DNA of 64,000 bases from Sycon ciliatum (lineage: Eukaryota; Porifera; Calcarea; Leucosolenida; Sycettidae). The DNA lies in NCBI RefSeq assembly GCF_964019385.1, contig NC_088654.1:8239946-8303945 (forward strand). The letters run 5' to 3'. Position numbers and translations under genes: made by a program. Shown in pieces: positions 1 through 11,600 of this stretch; the stretch's first letter is position 1, and each line of letters opens with the position of its first letter. The notes below the pieces were generated by a model. It was not told the DNA's origin. It did not search any database and was given only the letters and a program-made list of their open reading frames with translations.

Positions 1-1387
1 TCAGTGAGCGGACACAGCGAGTTTGTTTCGGGGCCAGCAGCAGCACAATCACCTCTTGCAGCTGCGGTGTGCCCCAGGGATCGGTGCTCGGCCCGTTGCT
101 CTTTAACGTGTACACAAGAGATGTTCCTCAAGTAGCCCAATCCGCAGCCACGATCCAGTTCGCCGATGACGTCGCAGTATATTGTAGCGCCGACACGACT
201 CAGGCTGTTGCCAGTACGCTCTCCACCGCAGTCTCCTCCTTGGCTGCATGGCTGGAAGAGCGAGGACTGATTCTGAATGAGAAGAAGAGTCAAGTTCTCA
301 CAGTCTTTCCTGGTAGAGACGCTGGACCCCGGGTCACAGTCCTCTGTCGCAGCCAAGCTCTGCCGACAGTTACCAGCGTGAAGTACCTTGGCGTCATCAT
401 TGACGAGGGGCTGAACTTTCAGCAACACCTGAAAGCCATTACAGCAAAGGTGTCCCGCAAAGTAGGTGCCCTCTGGCGGACTCGGAGATGCTTGAGCCTG
501 GCGGCCCGAGTCACCTACTTGAAGTCCGTGGTGATGCCGGATCTGACCTACGCATCAAGTTGTTTCGTGTTCTGTCTAACTGCCCAGCAAGCAACGGATC
601 TCCAGACGCTGGAGAACAAAGCGGTTCGCGCAGTTTTTGGCGCTCGGCCATACGACTCTGCTCAACCTCTGCTCCAACGGGTGGAACTCTACCGAATCTC
701 AGAGCTGCACAAGCAAAAGGCGCTATTGCTCACCTGGCGATGCATCCACGGCATTGCGGGGAACCGGCTCTGTGGACTGATTTCAAGGTCACCAGATCGG
801 CGTACCCGCTTGCAGAAGGACATCGGAGCGCACATACCACCCGCCGCAAGCCGCGCTGGTCAGGCTAGGTTCTCTGTTGCCGCTCCCAAGCTGTGGAACG
901 CACTACCCAGCGACATCCGCACCATCCCCCAACGCAGTGTGTTCAAGATGTCAGTCATCCCACATACGCTCGCTCCATGAAACGTATCACCCATTATTCC
1001 AATCACTGTTGCTGTCGCATCCACTCGTATGTCGCATCCACTCGTAGTCCACGTCCACTGATGTCGACCGAGGTAGCTCTCTTGCTACTGTGTAATAGTG
1101 ACATGTACCCAGCTAATGTCTCTGCTTCGTTCAGGGAAATCAGAATAGGAAGTCTGCTGTACCACCCGCTCTTTTCTTTTTACTTTTAAAAGCGATTATT
1201 TGTAACATGGAAATTTGTTCCTTGGCTCACCATCTGAGTTCTTAAAGCTATTATTCATTTTCTGCTGCCCCCGGTTATTTCTTTTATTAGTATTATTATT
1301 TTCTTTGCCTTCGCTTTCTTGTTATTGGGCAACTTGCCCGTTAGAATCTGCGAAGTAAAATAAACAACAACAACAACAACAACAACA
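1..1387 (+). mobile_element. LINE-E: 3' part of a non-LTR retrotransposon (RT C-terminal half, 3' UTR, (CAA)n tail)
   Basis: The reading frame is open from base 3 to a stop at 978-980 and encodes the second half of a LINE reverse transcriptase. It has the CGVPQGSVLGP block, the catalytic FADD box (QFADDVAVY, near base 155), the LNEKKSQV block and the YLGVIID thumb motif, and ends with the usual LINE C-terminal pattern PKLWNALPSDI. The first Met-like codon at 69 is GTG inside the RT and is not a true start; the 5' end lies outside the window. A 3' UTR of about 400 bp follows, with AATAAA at 1359-1364 and a (CAA)n tail to 1387. The RT type resembles the CR1/L2/Jockey groups. The frame is intact where visible, so this is probably the youngest LINE here. 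It ends abruptly against the endonuclease domain of the opposing LINE-A, which indicates insertion into that element. Confidence 0.85.
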
Positions 1388-2289
1388 TCCATGTGGGCGG
1401 ATGTAGGATTAGCGCTGAGTGCTTCGGCGAGGTCACACCAGAACTGGTCGATATCAATGTTGCGTAAGTGGCGACGCTTTTGGCGTTGCCTACCTGGACT
1501 AGTTGTGGGCATGGCGATATGGAGGTTCGCCATCACCGCGTGGTGGTCGCTAATCGAACATTCCATGACAACGCAACTCGAGACAACGTTATGGTCTGCT
1601 AGTACGAGGTCGATTACTGAACCATGATTCCCACTTGGAGTCGGCCGTGTGGGGGACTTCACCAAATTCGAGATGCCAAACATATTGCTGAGGTCTTGCA
1701 GGTGTGTACGATGGTGACTATGAGTTGTCATGTTGACGTTGAGATCGCCAATAATGGTCATGTGTGGCGCTTGCGCTTGGGCCCGCTGCAGTGACTCTTC
1801 AAAGTTCTTCCAGTAGTCAATCCCCACGTCTGGACCTCGGTAGACGCAGGCCACTTCATGTTGACCCTGGCCGCCTTTGATCGATATCCAGACAGCTTCT
1901 AGGCCGTTCAAAGACAGTTCGGGACAAGGTCGGATTGGCAAAGCAGATTTGTAATATATGCACGTACCTCCTCCTCGTCTACCCACGCGGTCTGTCCTTG
2001 TGAGGTTGTATCCAGGAATGGCTACTTCTCCGTCACCAATTGTGCTGTCTAGCCAGGTTTCAGCCAATCCAAAAATATCAAAGTCCTGCGCCTGGAGGAG
2101 CGCTGTTACTTCATCTACTTTGTAGCGCAAGCTACAGACATTCAAAAAACCTAGCTTAAGAGTTCGGGTGTCCTGGGTGCTCACCGGAAAAAGGGAAGCG
2201 GGTGGCTGCATAGCAGCACGAGGCAAAAAGGGATCAGCACGGGGATTAAGAGCAAGTGCAGTAAGTATTAAAAGAAAGAAAGGTAACAA
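1388..2289 (-). pseudogene. LINE-A ORF2: AP-type endonuclease domain, cut off by LINE-E
   Basis: The minus-strand frame encodes an exonuclease-endonuclease-phosphatase domain of the LINE type. Visible motifs are NVCSLRYK, ETWL (catalytic Glu), RRGGGTCIYY, YRGPD, GDLNVN, VIDLVLADH and the terminal SDHHAV catalytic pair. In a LINE this domain nicks the target for target-primed reverse transcription. The frame should continue into an RT, but at 1388 it runs into the antisense (CAA)n tail of LINE-E. That tail reads as poly-Val and produces an accidental chimeric C terminus down to 1255. The apparent start at 2289 is TTG and the true start is unclear. ORF1 of the same element lies immediately upstream and ends near 2338. 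Confidence 0.82.
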
Positions 2290-2337
2290 ATACTACTCAT
2301 AGTTAACACTGACGGACCGTAATTACCTTCATTGCGC

Positions 2338-3409
2338 TAGTGGCTTCCTCTGCGGGTAGCTTCAACTCTCTCTGCCAGCTTCTTGCGCTCACGGTTTGAA
2401 CACTCCTGAGCCCACGCAATTTGCGGGTCGTTCAAGGCAGAGGCAGGTGGCTCAGTGCGCCCCAAAAGGACAGTGGCGGGGAAGGTGTGTTTGCCTACTG
2501 CAAGTCTGAAGCCTTCGTCATCAGGAGAGGGGGTTGTCCCGCTGCTCTTTTCTTTGTCTCCAGATTAGCTGAAAGCCGACACATAGTTACTGGTATCAGT
2601 GGTGCCAGTGCTGGTCCCATTGGCTAAAAGTGCCTAGCGATAGCTGTTGACTGAGGCAATGTTCAGCCCTGTGTTGCTAGCTTCACCTGTCTCCACACTG
2701 ACGACAGCTGGCTCTACAGCGGCTTGTTCGGGTTGGGTAGTCACCGTACCCGTATTAGTGGCTGTACTGACTCTGGGAGGGTTTGTACTCATACCGGTTG
2801 TGTTGCGGTGCTGCGTTTGTGGAGGCCGGGAAGCTGTAGACTGTGTGCCCCACGGTTAGGACATGCTTTAGCCTCGTGGCCACTGTTGTTGCAGCGCCAA
2901 CATGTTTGCTGTTGGCCACGGTGCCATACTCGCAGTTTCAACTGACCTACGGTAACCGTAGATGGAACTGGTGATCGGAGGACCAGGCTGAGAACAAGGG
3001 TGCCAGTACTGATTTCCAATCCCTCAAACAATACTTTTTTCTGTTGAGGCGACCCAACAATTCGGCCGAATTGGCCCAGCGCAGCACACAATTTACTGTA
3101 TTGAAGCCCGACAGGGCACCCAAACACATGCAGATGGGTTAAGTCCACCCCGGAAATCTCGCAGAGCACCTGCTTACCGGAAATCCGGATTCCTGGGTCC
3201 AATATCTTTTCCCGCTCAGCAGAACTCTTCACAGTTACTACGCAATGTCCAGGCTTGCCCTGAAGGTCCACCTGGCAGACCTGACTTATATCTACCTTAC
3301 TCGGCTTGAGCGCCTTGGCTTAAAACAAGCGGTCTGCAGACCAGTCCTTCTCAATCCTAAAAGAAAAGAAGGCCGGAGCAGGAGCTCCAAAACTGCCAAC
3401 CGTCTCCAT
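2338..3409 (-). pseudogene. LINE-A ORF1: gag-like protein with a CCHC knuckle, broken
   Basis: The minus-strand ATG at 3409 opens METVGSFGAPAPA, matching the intact start in the 12-kb copies (MELVGSFGAPAPA). The frame then has an in-frame TAA near 3321, where the other copies read Tyr. From 3271 down it is open again and contains an RRM-like stretch (VDLTHLHVFGCPVGLQ) and a CCHC zinc knuckle, CWRCNNSGHEAKAC. Near 2810 a frameshift ends the long frame, but homology continues in another frame to ERVEATRRGSH and a stop at about 2338. LINE ORF1 proteins of this type bind element RNA and act as nucleic-acid chaperones. The start lies close to A/T-rich 5' sequence. Confidence 0.78.
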
Positions 3410-3494
3410 CGTACTAAAAAGCTTCCCACTCTAAATAAAGAAAACAAACAAACAATAATGGTGATGGAACTGGATCCACTCCCTGTCGTCGCTT

Positions 3495-4170
3495 GACGCC
3501 GGGCAGTGATAGAAACTGCACTTTTCAACTGACCCTGCCACGCTTTTCACCCTTCTTCCACCTCGAGCGACCAAAACATCATGCCATAGCCGACGCACAC
3601 AATAGCATCCCTCGCACCAGTTTCAGCTCACGTCCACTCTTCCGCTCAGTGCACGGAATGATGTCCTTCAGGCCTCCTCTGAAGCTGTTGTTGAGGTCTG
3701 GAACCAGCTCCCGCAGTGCGTTCGGCAGAATCAGCCAACAAGAAAAGGACTGCAAACGTTTATGAAGGTCAACGCCCACCTGCGCCTTTCCCTCTATGAA
3801 TGGGCAACGAACAGACTATGAACGAAAGAAAGCGAGACGAGAACTGCTCTAATTCTGTTCCCTCCTCCATTCACTTCTTTTACTCTCTGATATCGTGCAT
3901 ACTTTTCCCCGTAATCCCTGTTTAATTACCTTCTCCCCCCCCCCTCCCCTGCGTATTTTCTGTAATATTTTACTTTTGTGGATCACTTGGGTTGCAATGA
4001 AACTGAGACCCTATGGTCGGTCAAGCTGCCCCTGCCTCTCCCCCACTCCTGCCATTCCCTGTGTCTCATCGCTGCCTTGCTTCTTTGTGCAGTCAAATGG
4101 GTAAAAGCAAATTGGACAGAATCCCCTGCCTGTCGTCACTTGACAACTGCCAGGAACGCAGGAAAGGAAT
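3495..4170 (+). mobile_element. LINE-F: C-terminal tail and 3' UTR of a second non-LTR family
   Basis: Reading the plus strand in the frame that shares SRRTQQHPSHQFQLTS with the copies at 35.2-35.9 and 43.2-43.9 kb gives a LINE C terminus, with the pattern VVEVWNQLPQCV followed by NQPTRKGLQTF and a stop near 3822. About 350 bp of 3' UTR is shared with those copies, including the lightly diverged TCTCATCGCTGCCTTGC segment. The remaining RT is absent, so this is a 5'-truncated insertion. It is in the opposite orientation to LINE-A. Confidence 0.65.
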
Positions 4171-4763
4171 ATGAAATGAGTCCATCATTTCAGTTGTATT
4201 AGGTTCTTCCGTGCTTGGTCTCACCCTCTCCTCAATTCAATTGGCTGTCTTGACATGCCACGAGGTGCAGAAATAAAAAAATAAAACATAATAATAAGAA
4301 TAGATTTTGTGGTCTGAAAGTACAAACAATAGTCATACACTGCAGCAGCAGCTTTTTTCCTTACTAGTCCGACCTGGAAATGAATGGGCGTGATAGGAGA
4401 ATAGAGTAATTGACGACGACTGCGCAGGAAGTGAGAGCAGCAGAATATAGATGAAGTTATTATTATTATTATTATTATTATTCAAACAGTATTTTGGAGG
4501 CGGTGGGAAAAACAGTTTCGTAATACGTATTCGCATGCAACGACGCAAATCCACACAATTCAGTAGACACTTTTTCTATCAAACGTTTTCTTTCCCTTCT
4601 CTTCAGGATAGTACAGGGAATGTTGGAAATTAGAAAAACACATAACTATATAGAGAATGAAAGAAAGAAAAAGTCAACACTTCAACATAGGTGTTAAAAT
4701 GATTAAAGTGTTAAAAACTCAAAAACAAACAGCTGCAAGTTGTAGACAAACACGTTGAACACA
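4170..4763. other. No gene seen; A/T-rich sequence with an (ATT)n microsatellite
   Basis: I see no coding potential in this stretch. It holds A-rich runs near 4275 and an (ATT)n tract at about 4453-4482, which may be the tail of one of the flanking retroelements. On the minus strand the tract reads (AAT)n downstream of the Penelope-like remnant, so it could be that element's 3' terminal repeat. Confidence 0.5.
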
Positions 4764-5310
4764 TCAGGGAACGCTTGTCACACTTTCACGAGGTGTGACA
4801 CCAAACAACTGCAACGATAACACATTCTCCTTCTGTACACATAGTTCTGGATCTAGTTTACGAATATACAGAGCTTCTAACACAGCAAGATGTAATTTAG
4901 ACCTTCCACGAGTCAAAATCGAAAAGATATCATCACTATACAACTTACGACAACTAGCACTGCCCGACAAATGACGCTTGATGGACGATGTCCGATCACT
5001 TAGCTCTGTCACCTTCGACGCCTGCCGTTGTTCTCTTCCGTTAGGCTTGTTTGGTTGGTTGCTCCGGTCCACACCTCCAACGTCCGTTGATTTCATGTCC
5101 GTTTTTGTTGATTTCATGGCCGTTTTCGTGTCACTTCTTGGTCTTCCTCGTTTCCTCTTGTTGATCGTTGTTGTCACTTCCATTATCGACGTATTCAGAT
5201 CCCCAGTACTCCGTCTCTTCACCTTGCTTCTGGTAACTCTTCCGGTGTCTATGAGCTCCAGTGTCACATTGGGTGGTTTTCGAGACGGTCTCTCTCGCTT
5301 CCTCACGTTT
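4764..5310 (-). pseudogene. Penelope-like element remnant: insert plus C-terminal half of a GIY-YIG-type domain
   Basis: The minus-strand frame has a basic, low-complexity stretch with NKRKRGRPRSDTK, an AT-hook-like GRP core. It then has the motif RKLYSDDIFSIL followed by LHLAVLEALYIRKLDPELC and QKENV. The last block matches the E..YI.....P.L pattern near the end of GIY-YIG nuclease domains carried C-terminally by Penelope-like retroelements. The same block occurs at 36.7 and 44.7 kb (LDAVFIRKHNP..CIQKENV). The frame ends at 4764. Upstream it is fused at about 5310-5325 to the broken RT of LINE-B, giving a chimeric frame up to 5351. The family assignment rests on remembered motif patterns. 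Confidence 0.6.
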
Positions 5311-8098
5311 GTCTGAGATGGGCCACTATGGCGCTGACGTGTACATCCCAACTCAGGCGGTTGTCAAGAAAGACACCAAGATACCGCGCAGACTTCACTA
5401 TCGGTAGAGAGGTATCGCAGCACACGATAGAGACCTCAGGCCCGGCATGTTGCGGTGAGATAGTCATTACCTGGCTTTTGGAGGCATTTAAAATTACAGT
5501 CCATTCATCGGAAACTGGCCCGCTGGCTTTTGAAAGTCGGATTTGGGCCGAATTGAGGATCAAAAACCCACTTTAAATCTCAAAAATCTGGGTTTTGGAT
5601 CTGCTTCTCCATACATTTTGCCATGGCATACCTGTCCTAATTTTGTAAAACCTGGCTGAATTTCTATTTCCCTGTTCTTAGACTTTTCTGGCCTCAAATG
5701 TGGCAAGGAGTAATTGCACGGGTCACACAATGCAGGATGTACTGTTGTTTTCACGATATCTACAACTATATGACAGAGACACCAAAAAGTTAGGGTGCCA
5801 GTTTCCAATGAATGGACTGTAGGCCGCGTGACTTAAGCCATATGGCGAGATCAGTGACAGCTGAAGAGACGGATTTGGAGACTTCCCCAGCGGAAGCTTT
5901 TGAATCATACAGAGCAATGTCGTCTGCGAATTGCACGCTGGGTACTGGCGATGAGACCGATTTCACATCACGGGTGTAGACGTTAAATTAAAGAGAACAG
6001 GCCCCAAGACGGAGCCTTGGGGCACACCACAGGTGCAGTCAAGAGCACGACTTGTGGCCGAAGCGACTGTAACTTGCTGCCTGCGATCTGTCCGGTAATT
6101 CGCGAACCACTTCAGGGCGACACCAGAGATACCAACGTCAAAAAGGTCTTGGATGAGGATACCATGCCGGACTTTGTCAAAAGCCTTGGACATGTCGAGG
6201 AGGCACAGCCCTGTTACCAGACCACTGGCCTACGCCTTCTGCAAGCTGTCCGTGAGAACACAGAGGGCATCCTCAGTGGAGCACTTCTTCCTGAAAGCAA
6301 ACTGAGAATCAGGTAGGGCATTACTCAAGTCTAGATGGCGAACTAGCTGACGCTGCACCACTCTCTCCAACAGCTTTGAGACAACTGGAAGGGGGGAAAC
6401 AGGGCGATAATTGATTGGGACTGATGGGTCCCCGGTCTTGTAAAGCGGTACAACGGTCGCCAGCTTGAACGCCAAAGGAACCGTGCCAGTGCGGAGGGAA
6501 GTGCAAAACAGTACTGCTAAAGAGTATGCCAATAAATCGGAACACTGCCGCAATAGCGAACCCGGTATGCCGTCACTTCCCGTAGCTTTGCGAGCATCTA
6601 CCTGCTGAAGGAGACGTTGAACGTCCGATGGAGTTACAGGGGAGAACTCGGTTAGGGAGACAGGCCCGTTGGGGCCACACGGAACGCCGAGATGGTCGGG
6701 TCGGTTTGTGTCTGTAACAATAGAGTGGAACGTGTTGCTGATCTCATGGACGTCGCAGCACGGATCCTGACGGCACCGTGATCGCCCTGTCACGGTATTG
6801 AGAATTTCCCAGGACTTTTTTGGGTTACCAGCATTCTCTTTGCACTGGGTGGCGAAGTACGCATTTTTCTTTTGCCGAGAAGCGTTCCGAGCAATGCTAC
6901 GTGCTCGTTTGAACTCAGTGTAAAGATTTCCATTCGTTTTGTCCTGTCTCCAACGTTTATGAATGCGACGTTTTCGCTGCATTAGCCTGTGTAGTTCTGC
7001 GTCTACCCACCGTGTTGTGGACTGTCTGGGAGGCTTTGAGTTGCATAGGGGGGCATGCTTATCCATAACGTGCATAAACTTGGCATGCCATTCTTTCCAC
7101 ATGATATTTACATCATTGAAGTCAGAAAAGTCATGTAGGTTGGCCTCACAGATAATCATGATGGAACGCGGTACTGTCTATCTTATGGATTCTTCGCATG
7201 TGCCTTGGGGCCTGCCGTGTAGTCCGGGGAACATCGACCTGGATATTGCACTCCACGGCACTGTGATCGCTGATATCAAGAGGTACGACAGTAGCTACAG
7301 TTGCATGGGTAGGGTCAGCCAGAATGAGATCAATTATAGTACCATTCGGACAGCGGGGAGTTTCACGAGTGGGTTCTCTAACGATGTTCTTGAGGCCATA
7401 GGCGGCACAGAGGTCACTGAGATAGTGATGCTGGGGACCAGGCTGTTTTGGGTCCATGTTGACGTTGAAGTCACCAACCATTGTAATGGAGGCCGATTGC
7501 AGCTTGGCACGCAGGATCACCGCTTCTAGGTCTGTCCAGTAAGATACTGATTCCCCGGGGGGACGGTAGATACAACCAATCAAGTGGCAGCCAAGCGGAC
7601 CTTTTATTTCCAACCAAGCAGACTCGATCTTGTCGGAATGAAGGTCAGGACGGGCTCGAATAGGAAGGTCTTGGTGGTAATAAAAGCAGACCCCACCACC
7701 CATCCGGCCGTGCCTGTCATTACGGTGTAAATTGTAACCATGGATACTAAGTTCTCCGTCTGCAATTTCGGGACTCAGCCACGTCTCCGAGATACCCAAG
7801 ACATCGTAGCTGCGGTCGCGGATGAGGGCAGCTACTTCTGCACGCTTGTACCGTAGGCTACATATGTTTAGGGCGCCGATCTTGAGAGGCGCAGCGGTCT
7901 GGGTAGGTGGAGGGTGTACTGAAGGTGACTGTGCATGCGGAGTGGCAGGATTCCTAGGGGAGAAGGGTTTGGCAAGAGGGTTCAGCGGCATGAGTGTTCA
8001 GGAGGAGATAATTTACAGAAGAAAACGGTATATACAAATAGAGCAATAGATGGGCTGGGTTCATAGAATGTGGACAGTTTTCAACGAGTACTTACTCA
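5311..8098 (-). pseudogene. LINE-B: ORF1 C-terminal stop and ORF2 (endonuclease plus RT), multiply broken
   Basis: ORF1 of this element ends at 8098 (AARRGSH then TGA). ORF2 starts at ATG 7991. The AP endonuclease (7991-7146) shows NICSLRYK, ETWL, GGGVCFYY, YRPPGE, GDFNVN, IIDLILADP and SDHSAVE. A frameshift near 7150 leads to the linker and RT N-terminal region (7159-6230) with KATGSDGIPGSLL and INYRPVS. An in-frame TAG at about 6230 interrupts the frame just before palm motif A (LLDMSKAFDKV). CGVPQGSVLGP follows, then a 1-base frameshift near 5975. The FADD catalytic box (QFADDIAL) lies near 5915 in the shifted frame. A 323-bp MITE splits the frame at 5497-5819. The RT resumes at KSQVMTIS and YLGVFLDNRLSWDVHV and is lost at about 5310 against the Penelope-like remnant. 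The element is dead. Confidence 0.85.
5497..5819. mobile_element. 323-bp MITE with TA target duplication, inserted in the LINE-B RT
   Basis: The ends are inverted repeats of about 23 bp, CAGTCCATTCATCGGAAACT at the left and its near-perfect reverse complement at 5797-5819, with one mismatch. Both ends are flanked by TA (5495-5496 and 5820-5821). Outside the ends, the LINE frame reads ...LKSRGL on one side and ILNASKSQ on the other, so removing the element plus one TA restores the RT spacing seen in LINE-E. A TA duplication with CAGT-type ends fits a Tc1/mariner-type non-autonomous element. There is no transposase. Confidence 0.82.
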
Positions 8099-8663
8099 GT
8101 GGCTTCCTCTGCGGGCAGCTTCAACTCTCTCTGCCAGCTTCTTGCGCTCACGGTTTGAATACTCCTTAGCCCACGCAATTTGTGGGTCGTTCAAGGCAGA
8201 GGCAGGTGGTTCAGTGCGCCCGGATAGGACAGTGGCGGAAAAGGTGTGTTTGCCTGCTGCACATCTGAAGCCTTCTTCATCAGGAGAGGGGGTTGTCCCG
8301 CTGCTCTTTTCTTTGTCTCCAGGTTGGCTGAAAGCCGGCACATGGTTACTGGTATCAGTTGTGCCAGTGCTGGTCCCATTGGCTAAAAGTGCCTGGCGAT
8401 AGCTGTTGACTGAGGCAGTGTTCAGCCCTGCGTTGCTAGCTGCACCTGTCTCCACACTGACGACAGCTGGCTCTGCAGCGGCTTCTGCGGGCTGGGTAGT
8501 CACCGTACCCGTATTAGTGGCTGTACTGACGCTGTTAGGGTTTGTAGGGTTTGCGGTGCTGCGTTTGTGGAGGCCGGAAAGCTGTAGACTGTGCCCCACG
8601 GTTGGGACATGCTTTAGCCTCGTGGCCACTGTTGTTGCAGCGCAAACATGTTTGCTGTTGGCT
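8096..8663 (-). pseudogene. LINE-B ORF1: C-terminal half including the CCHC knuckle, 5'-truncated
   Basis: This is homologous to LINE-A ORF1. The segment starts in the zinc knuckle (reads CLRCNNSGHEAKAC in the frame entered at about 8655) and continues, after a frame change, through GLHKRSTANPTNPNSVST and the Ala/Thr-rich linker to ERVEAARRGSH and the stop at 8096-8098. Homology to LINE-A stops at about 8663 at GCCAACAGCAAAC; beyond it lies an unrelated hairpin. The N-terminal RRM-like half is missing, so the element is truncated there, either by 5' truncation at insertion or by a later rearrangement. Confidence 0.72.
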
Positions 8664-8668
8664 ACGTA

Positions 8669-8780
8669 TAGGATATTACCCAAGTACGAGGGTGTTACCT
8701 CCCGAATATCATCCCGACTTCGTAGCAGGAGGGATGATATGAGGGTACGGTAACACCCGAGTACGCGGGTCAATATCCTA
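8669..8780. mobile_element. 112-bp near-palindromic hairpin element
   Basis: The left arm begins TAGGATATTACCCAAGTACG and the right arm ends CGGGTCAATATCCTA. The arms stay complementary through GGGTGTTACC and ATATCATCCC, leaving a loop of about 13 bp around 8718-8729. That gives arms of about 48 bp with small indels. It sits exactly at the 5' breakpoint of LINE-B. It may be a tiny MITE or an inverted-duplication scar. No flanking duplication is evident. Confidence 0.6.
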
Positions 8781-11325
8781 CTTATCCCAGGTACATCTAC
8801 GCATTTTGGGGATCGACGCAACTGCGTTCTGCATACAATTACCAAGGTACAGCTATACCAAAAACAAGATGCTGCCTTTCTTTTCAATCCAGTCAAGGTT
8901 TGAGAGCGATGGAGCTCGGGAGACAAGTTGCATTTTTGTAGTTGGACTAGAGAATTGACGAAGATTGCACTGTTATGATACATAGTCATTTGGTTCAAAG
9001 TAAGGGCCATACTTCAAGTCACGTTGAGATACAACGTCATTGTGGATGCTGGTGCTGACTTCCTTGTCATTGGATCGGCGTGGAACTTTCAACGGTTTGT
9101 GATCCTTGCTGAACACTGTCCGTGCAGGCAGTAACCACATTGTACATATCGTCGGACATAGGCACCAGTGAGTAAAGTGCATTTCGTTGTATCAAGACTC
9201 TTGGTTGTATCACTATCGGCCACTATGCAATCAGAAGAACGTTTATCTTGTTATATTATAGGCATACTGGATTTGTAGCAGCATCTACGTTTTATATTGT
9301 TCTTGTGGTAATCGTGCTGGATACGATGTCATGATAATCACTCAGTGCGGGTCGCATCTTGCATCCATATCTTATCTTCATCACACATGGATTGCTGAGC
9401 TCTTCTTCTTTCACACTGTTGAATATTCTGTACAAGATTTTTCCTCTCACTTTCACGTCTTGTACTTTTCGAGTTGTTGCGGTATCTCTCCTTGCAATTA
9501 CATGTAGTAATTTTCACTCGGATGGTGATACTTTGTGTGGTTTTCGAGTTTACAAAGAGTGAATGAGAACTGATGCACTTCGAAGTCTCCTTTGTGTCGT
9601 AGTGTTGAGTTGAATAGTGATTGGAGTTCGTTGTTTGTTTGTGTGGAATCTGGTTTTGGACGTAGTCGCGGAGGTAAGTTCTCTCCGTTCACTTTTACTG
9701 TACCGACGGCGCACTCTGCATTGGCATGCTCTCACCCTCTCACGGTTCTGTGTAGTGCATTTTGTCGCTGGGTTCTGATCCAAAGGACTCCAGTGGCAAG
9801 ATGCATTGCATCGAATCGAGAGGGGGTGGGGGGCTGGGGGCACGCCAATGCAGGGTGCACCGTAGTAGGTACGGTAAAAGTGAACCCAGTTAATAATGAA
9901 TACGAGAGAGCTTGGAAGCTCAGGGCCCTACGCTATGCTTTTATGCCTTTTTGCCTAGCTCATCGTACATGTTATAAGAACTGATGGAAATGTCTTTTTC
10001 CGTTGATTGGCCACATCACTGTATTGCAAAAACGTTTCAATCGGTTTCAATATTATGAGTTAGGCAAAAGTATTTGCAGAATTTATTGCGGATTGTTATT
10101 TCTCTAATAATCATCTACTTTTGGTTTGTTCCCTCTTTTCTTTTTATCTCCTTATACTGTAAATCAACAAATTTTGGCCGATGAGAAATAGAAACCTCTC
10201 TATTAGAGAGGTTAAGATGCACGTTATTTCCGACGTGACGCGCAATTTCACGTCAAATTTGAAACCGATCGGTATTTTTGCTCTCTCATGCATCCATTGC
10301 TCCATCATGCATCATTTGCCTATATGACAAACTTTGGCCTGCGATTTACTTTGGCCGGTTGGTACCAAGCGGCGAAATCAGCGAAATTAAATCGCCAGCG
10401 AAAATTAGTTTATTTTAATACAGTAATCGGATTCTTCCTCGCTCACCGGAGGAATTTCTCTAGTCTCCTCGCGCAACTGGGGAGCACTCCAATGGAGAGA
10501 GAAAGATTTTTATAGGGCGGCTTGGTGTGAGAGGTGGACTGAGACTTGACGGCGCTAACGGCGAATATCAAGACCTTACGGCCACGGAGCTGCGGGACTC
10601 TGCGCTGGTCGTCTATCCGTGTGGAGGCAAAGCAAACGCGGGCAACATTCTGCTGAAGCGAGCGTGGAGCTGAAGCTGGATTGGTGACTGACGTACCTGC
10701 TTACTCCACAACACCGGCGCATAATGATGTGCATGTACAAGACTTCGTGAGTATTCAACTAAAATTCGTGTTCCGTCAGCGTCAGTATCAGCAAGTACAG
10801 TCATGTAGTACAATTTGTTCCCAAAATAACTTCGGGACAGTCTGTTCATGGTTTTCATGTGTATTGGACTCGTTCTCTACACTTGCGATAATTTAGCGGC
10901 AATTCTAACGTTGTAGCGTTGTTCTCTTGTAATTTAGTGGAACCTGTATTGAGTAACTGAGTTTTATGTTTCGTTACATTGTCGTCAGATCTCCTGTGTA
11001 CCGGTTTTGTGGCACAATGATTATAGCCATTATATTTGGTCGTCTCCATTCTTGTGCAATCATGCGTACATGTATGTAGGTTGGTTCTCTTCATGTTATT
11101 GTGACCAATTTCATAGATGTTGGTTGCCTTGTTGCTTTCTCTCCCCTCTCCTCTCACCCAAGCCATTCTGCATAAGCGAAGCTGTGGACGCAGCATACTG
11201 CTGCTACACTTCAACGCGGGAATGCGTATAATAATAATCGGATTTTCTGGCCTTTTTGTAGTAATACATGTACATTGACCCTTTTGAGCCAATGACTTCG
11301 CCGAATGCTTGGTTGCCTGTGGAGC
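8781..11325. other. No clear gene; one fragment of LINE 5' region
   Basis: No reading frame here has convincing coding character. At about 10436-10500 the sequence CTCGCTCACCGGAGGAAT and GCGCAACTGGGGAGCACT is the reverse complement of the 5' region of the LINE copy at 12950-13010, so a short LINE 5' fragment is present. At 9903-9960 there is a partial copy of the dispersed repeat containing AGCTCAGGGCCCTACGCTA. A short palindrome, CCTCTCTATTAGAGAGG, lies at 10195-10211. The rest is unassigned. Confidence 0.5.
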
Positions 11326-11600
11326 ACATTACATAACTTTACAGCCTCCTAAAATACGTATCCTGTCCGACGGCAAAAGAGGCTGCAGATTTAGTTTTTC
11401 TGCGCGTCGACGGGATGTCTGCGACGCGAAAGTTCAGCTCGCGTTATTTGGCTCGCACGTCGAAAAATCAACGCGAGTGACCTGCTGCTCACGTCGAAAT
11501 TTGGACATTACATAACTTTACAGTCTCCTATAATACGTATCCTGTCGGAACGGCAAAAGAGGGTGCAGATTGAGTTTTTCGGCACGTCGACGGGATGTCT
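11326..11600 (+). repeat. Direct repeat of about 95 bp, two copies 180 bp apart
   Basis: ACATTACATAACTTTACAG followed by CTCCTA and ATACGTATCCTGTC occurs at about 11328 and again at about 11507, each running into CGTCGACGGGATGTCTG. The intervening sequence has several CGTCG/CGCGA words. The second copy leads straight into the tandem array at 11586, so both probably arose by local unequal duplication. Confidence 0.7.
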
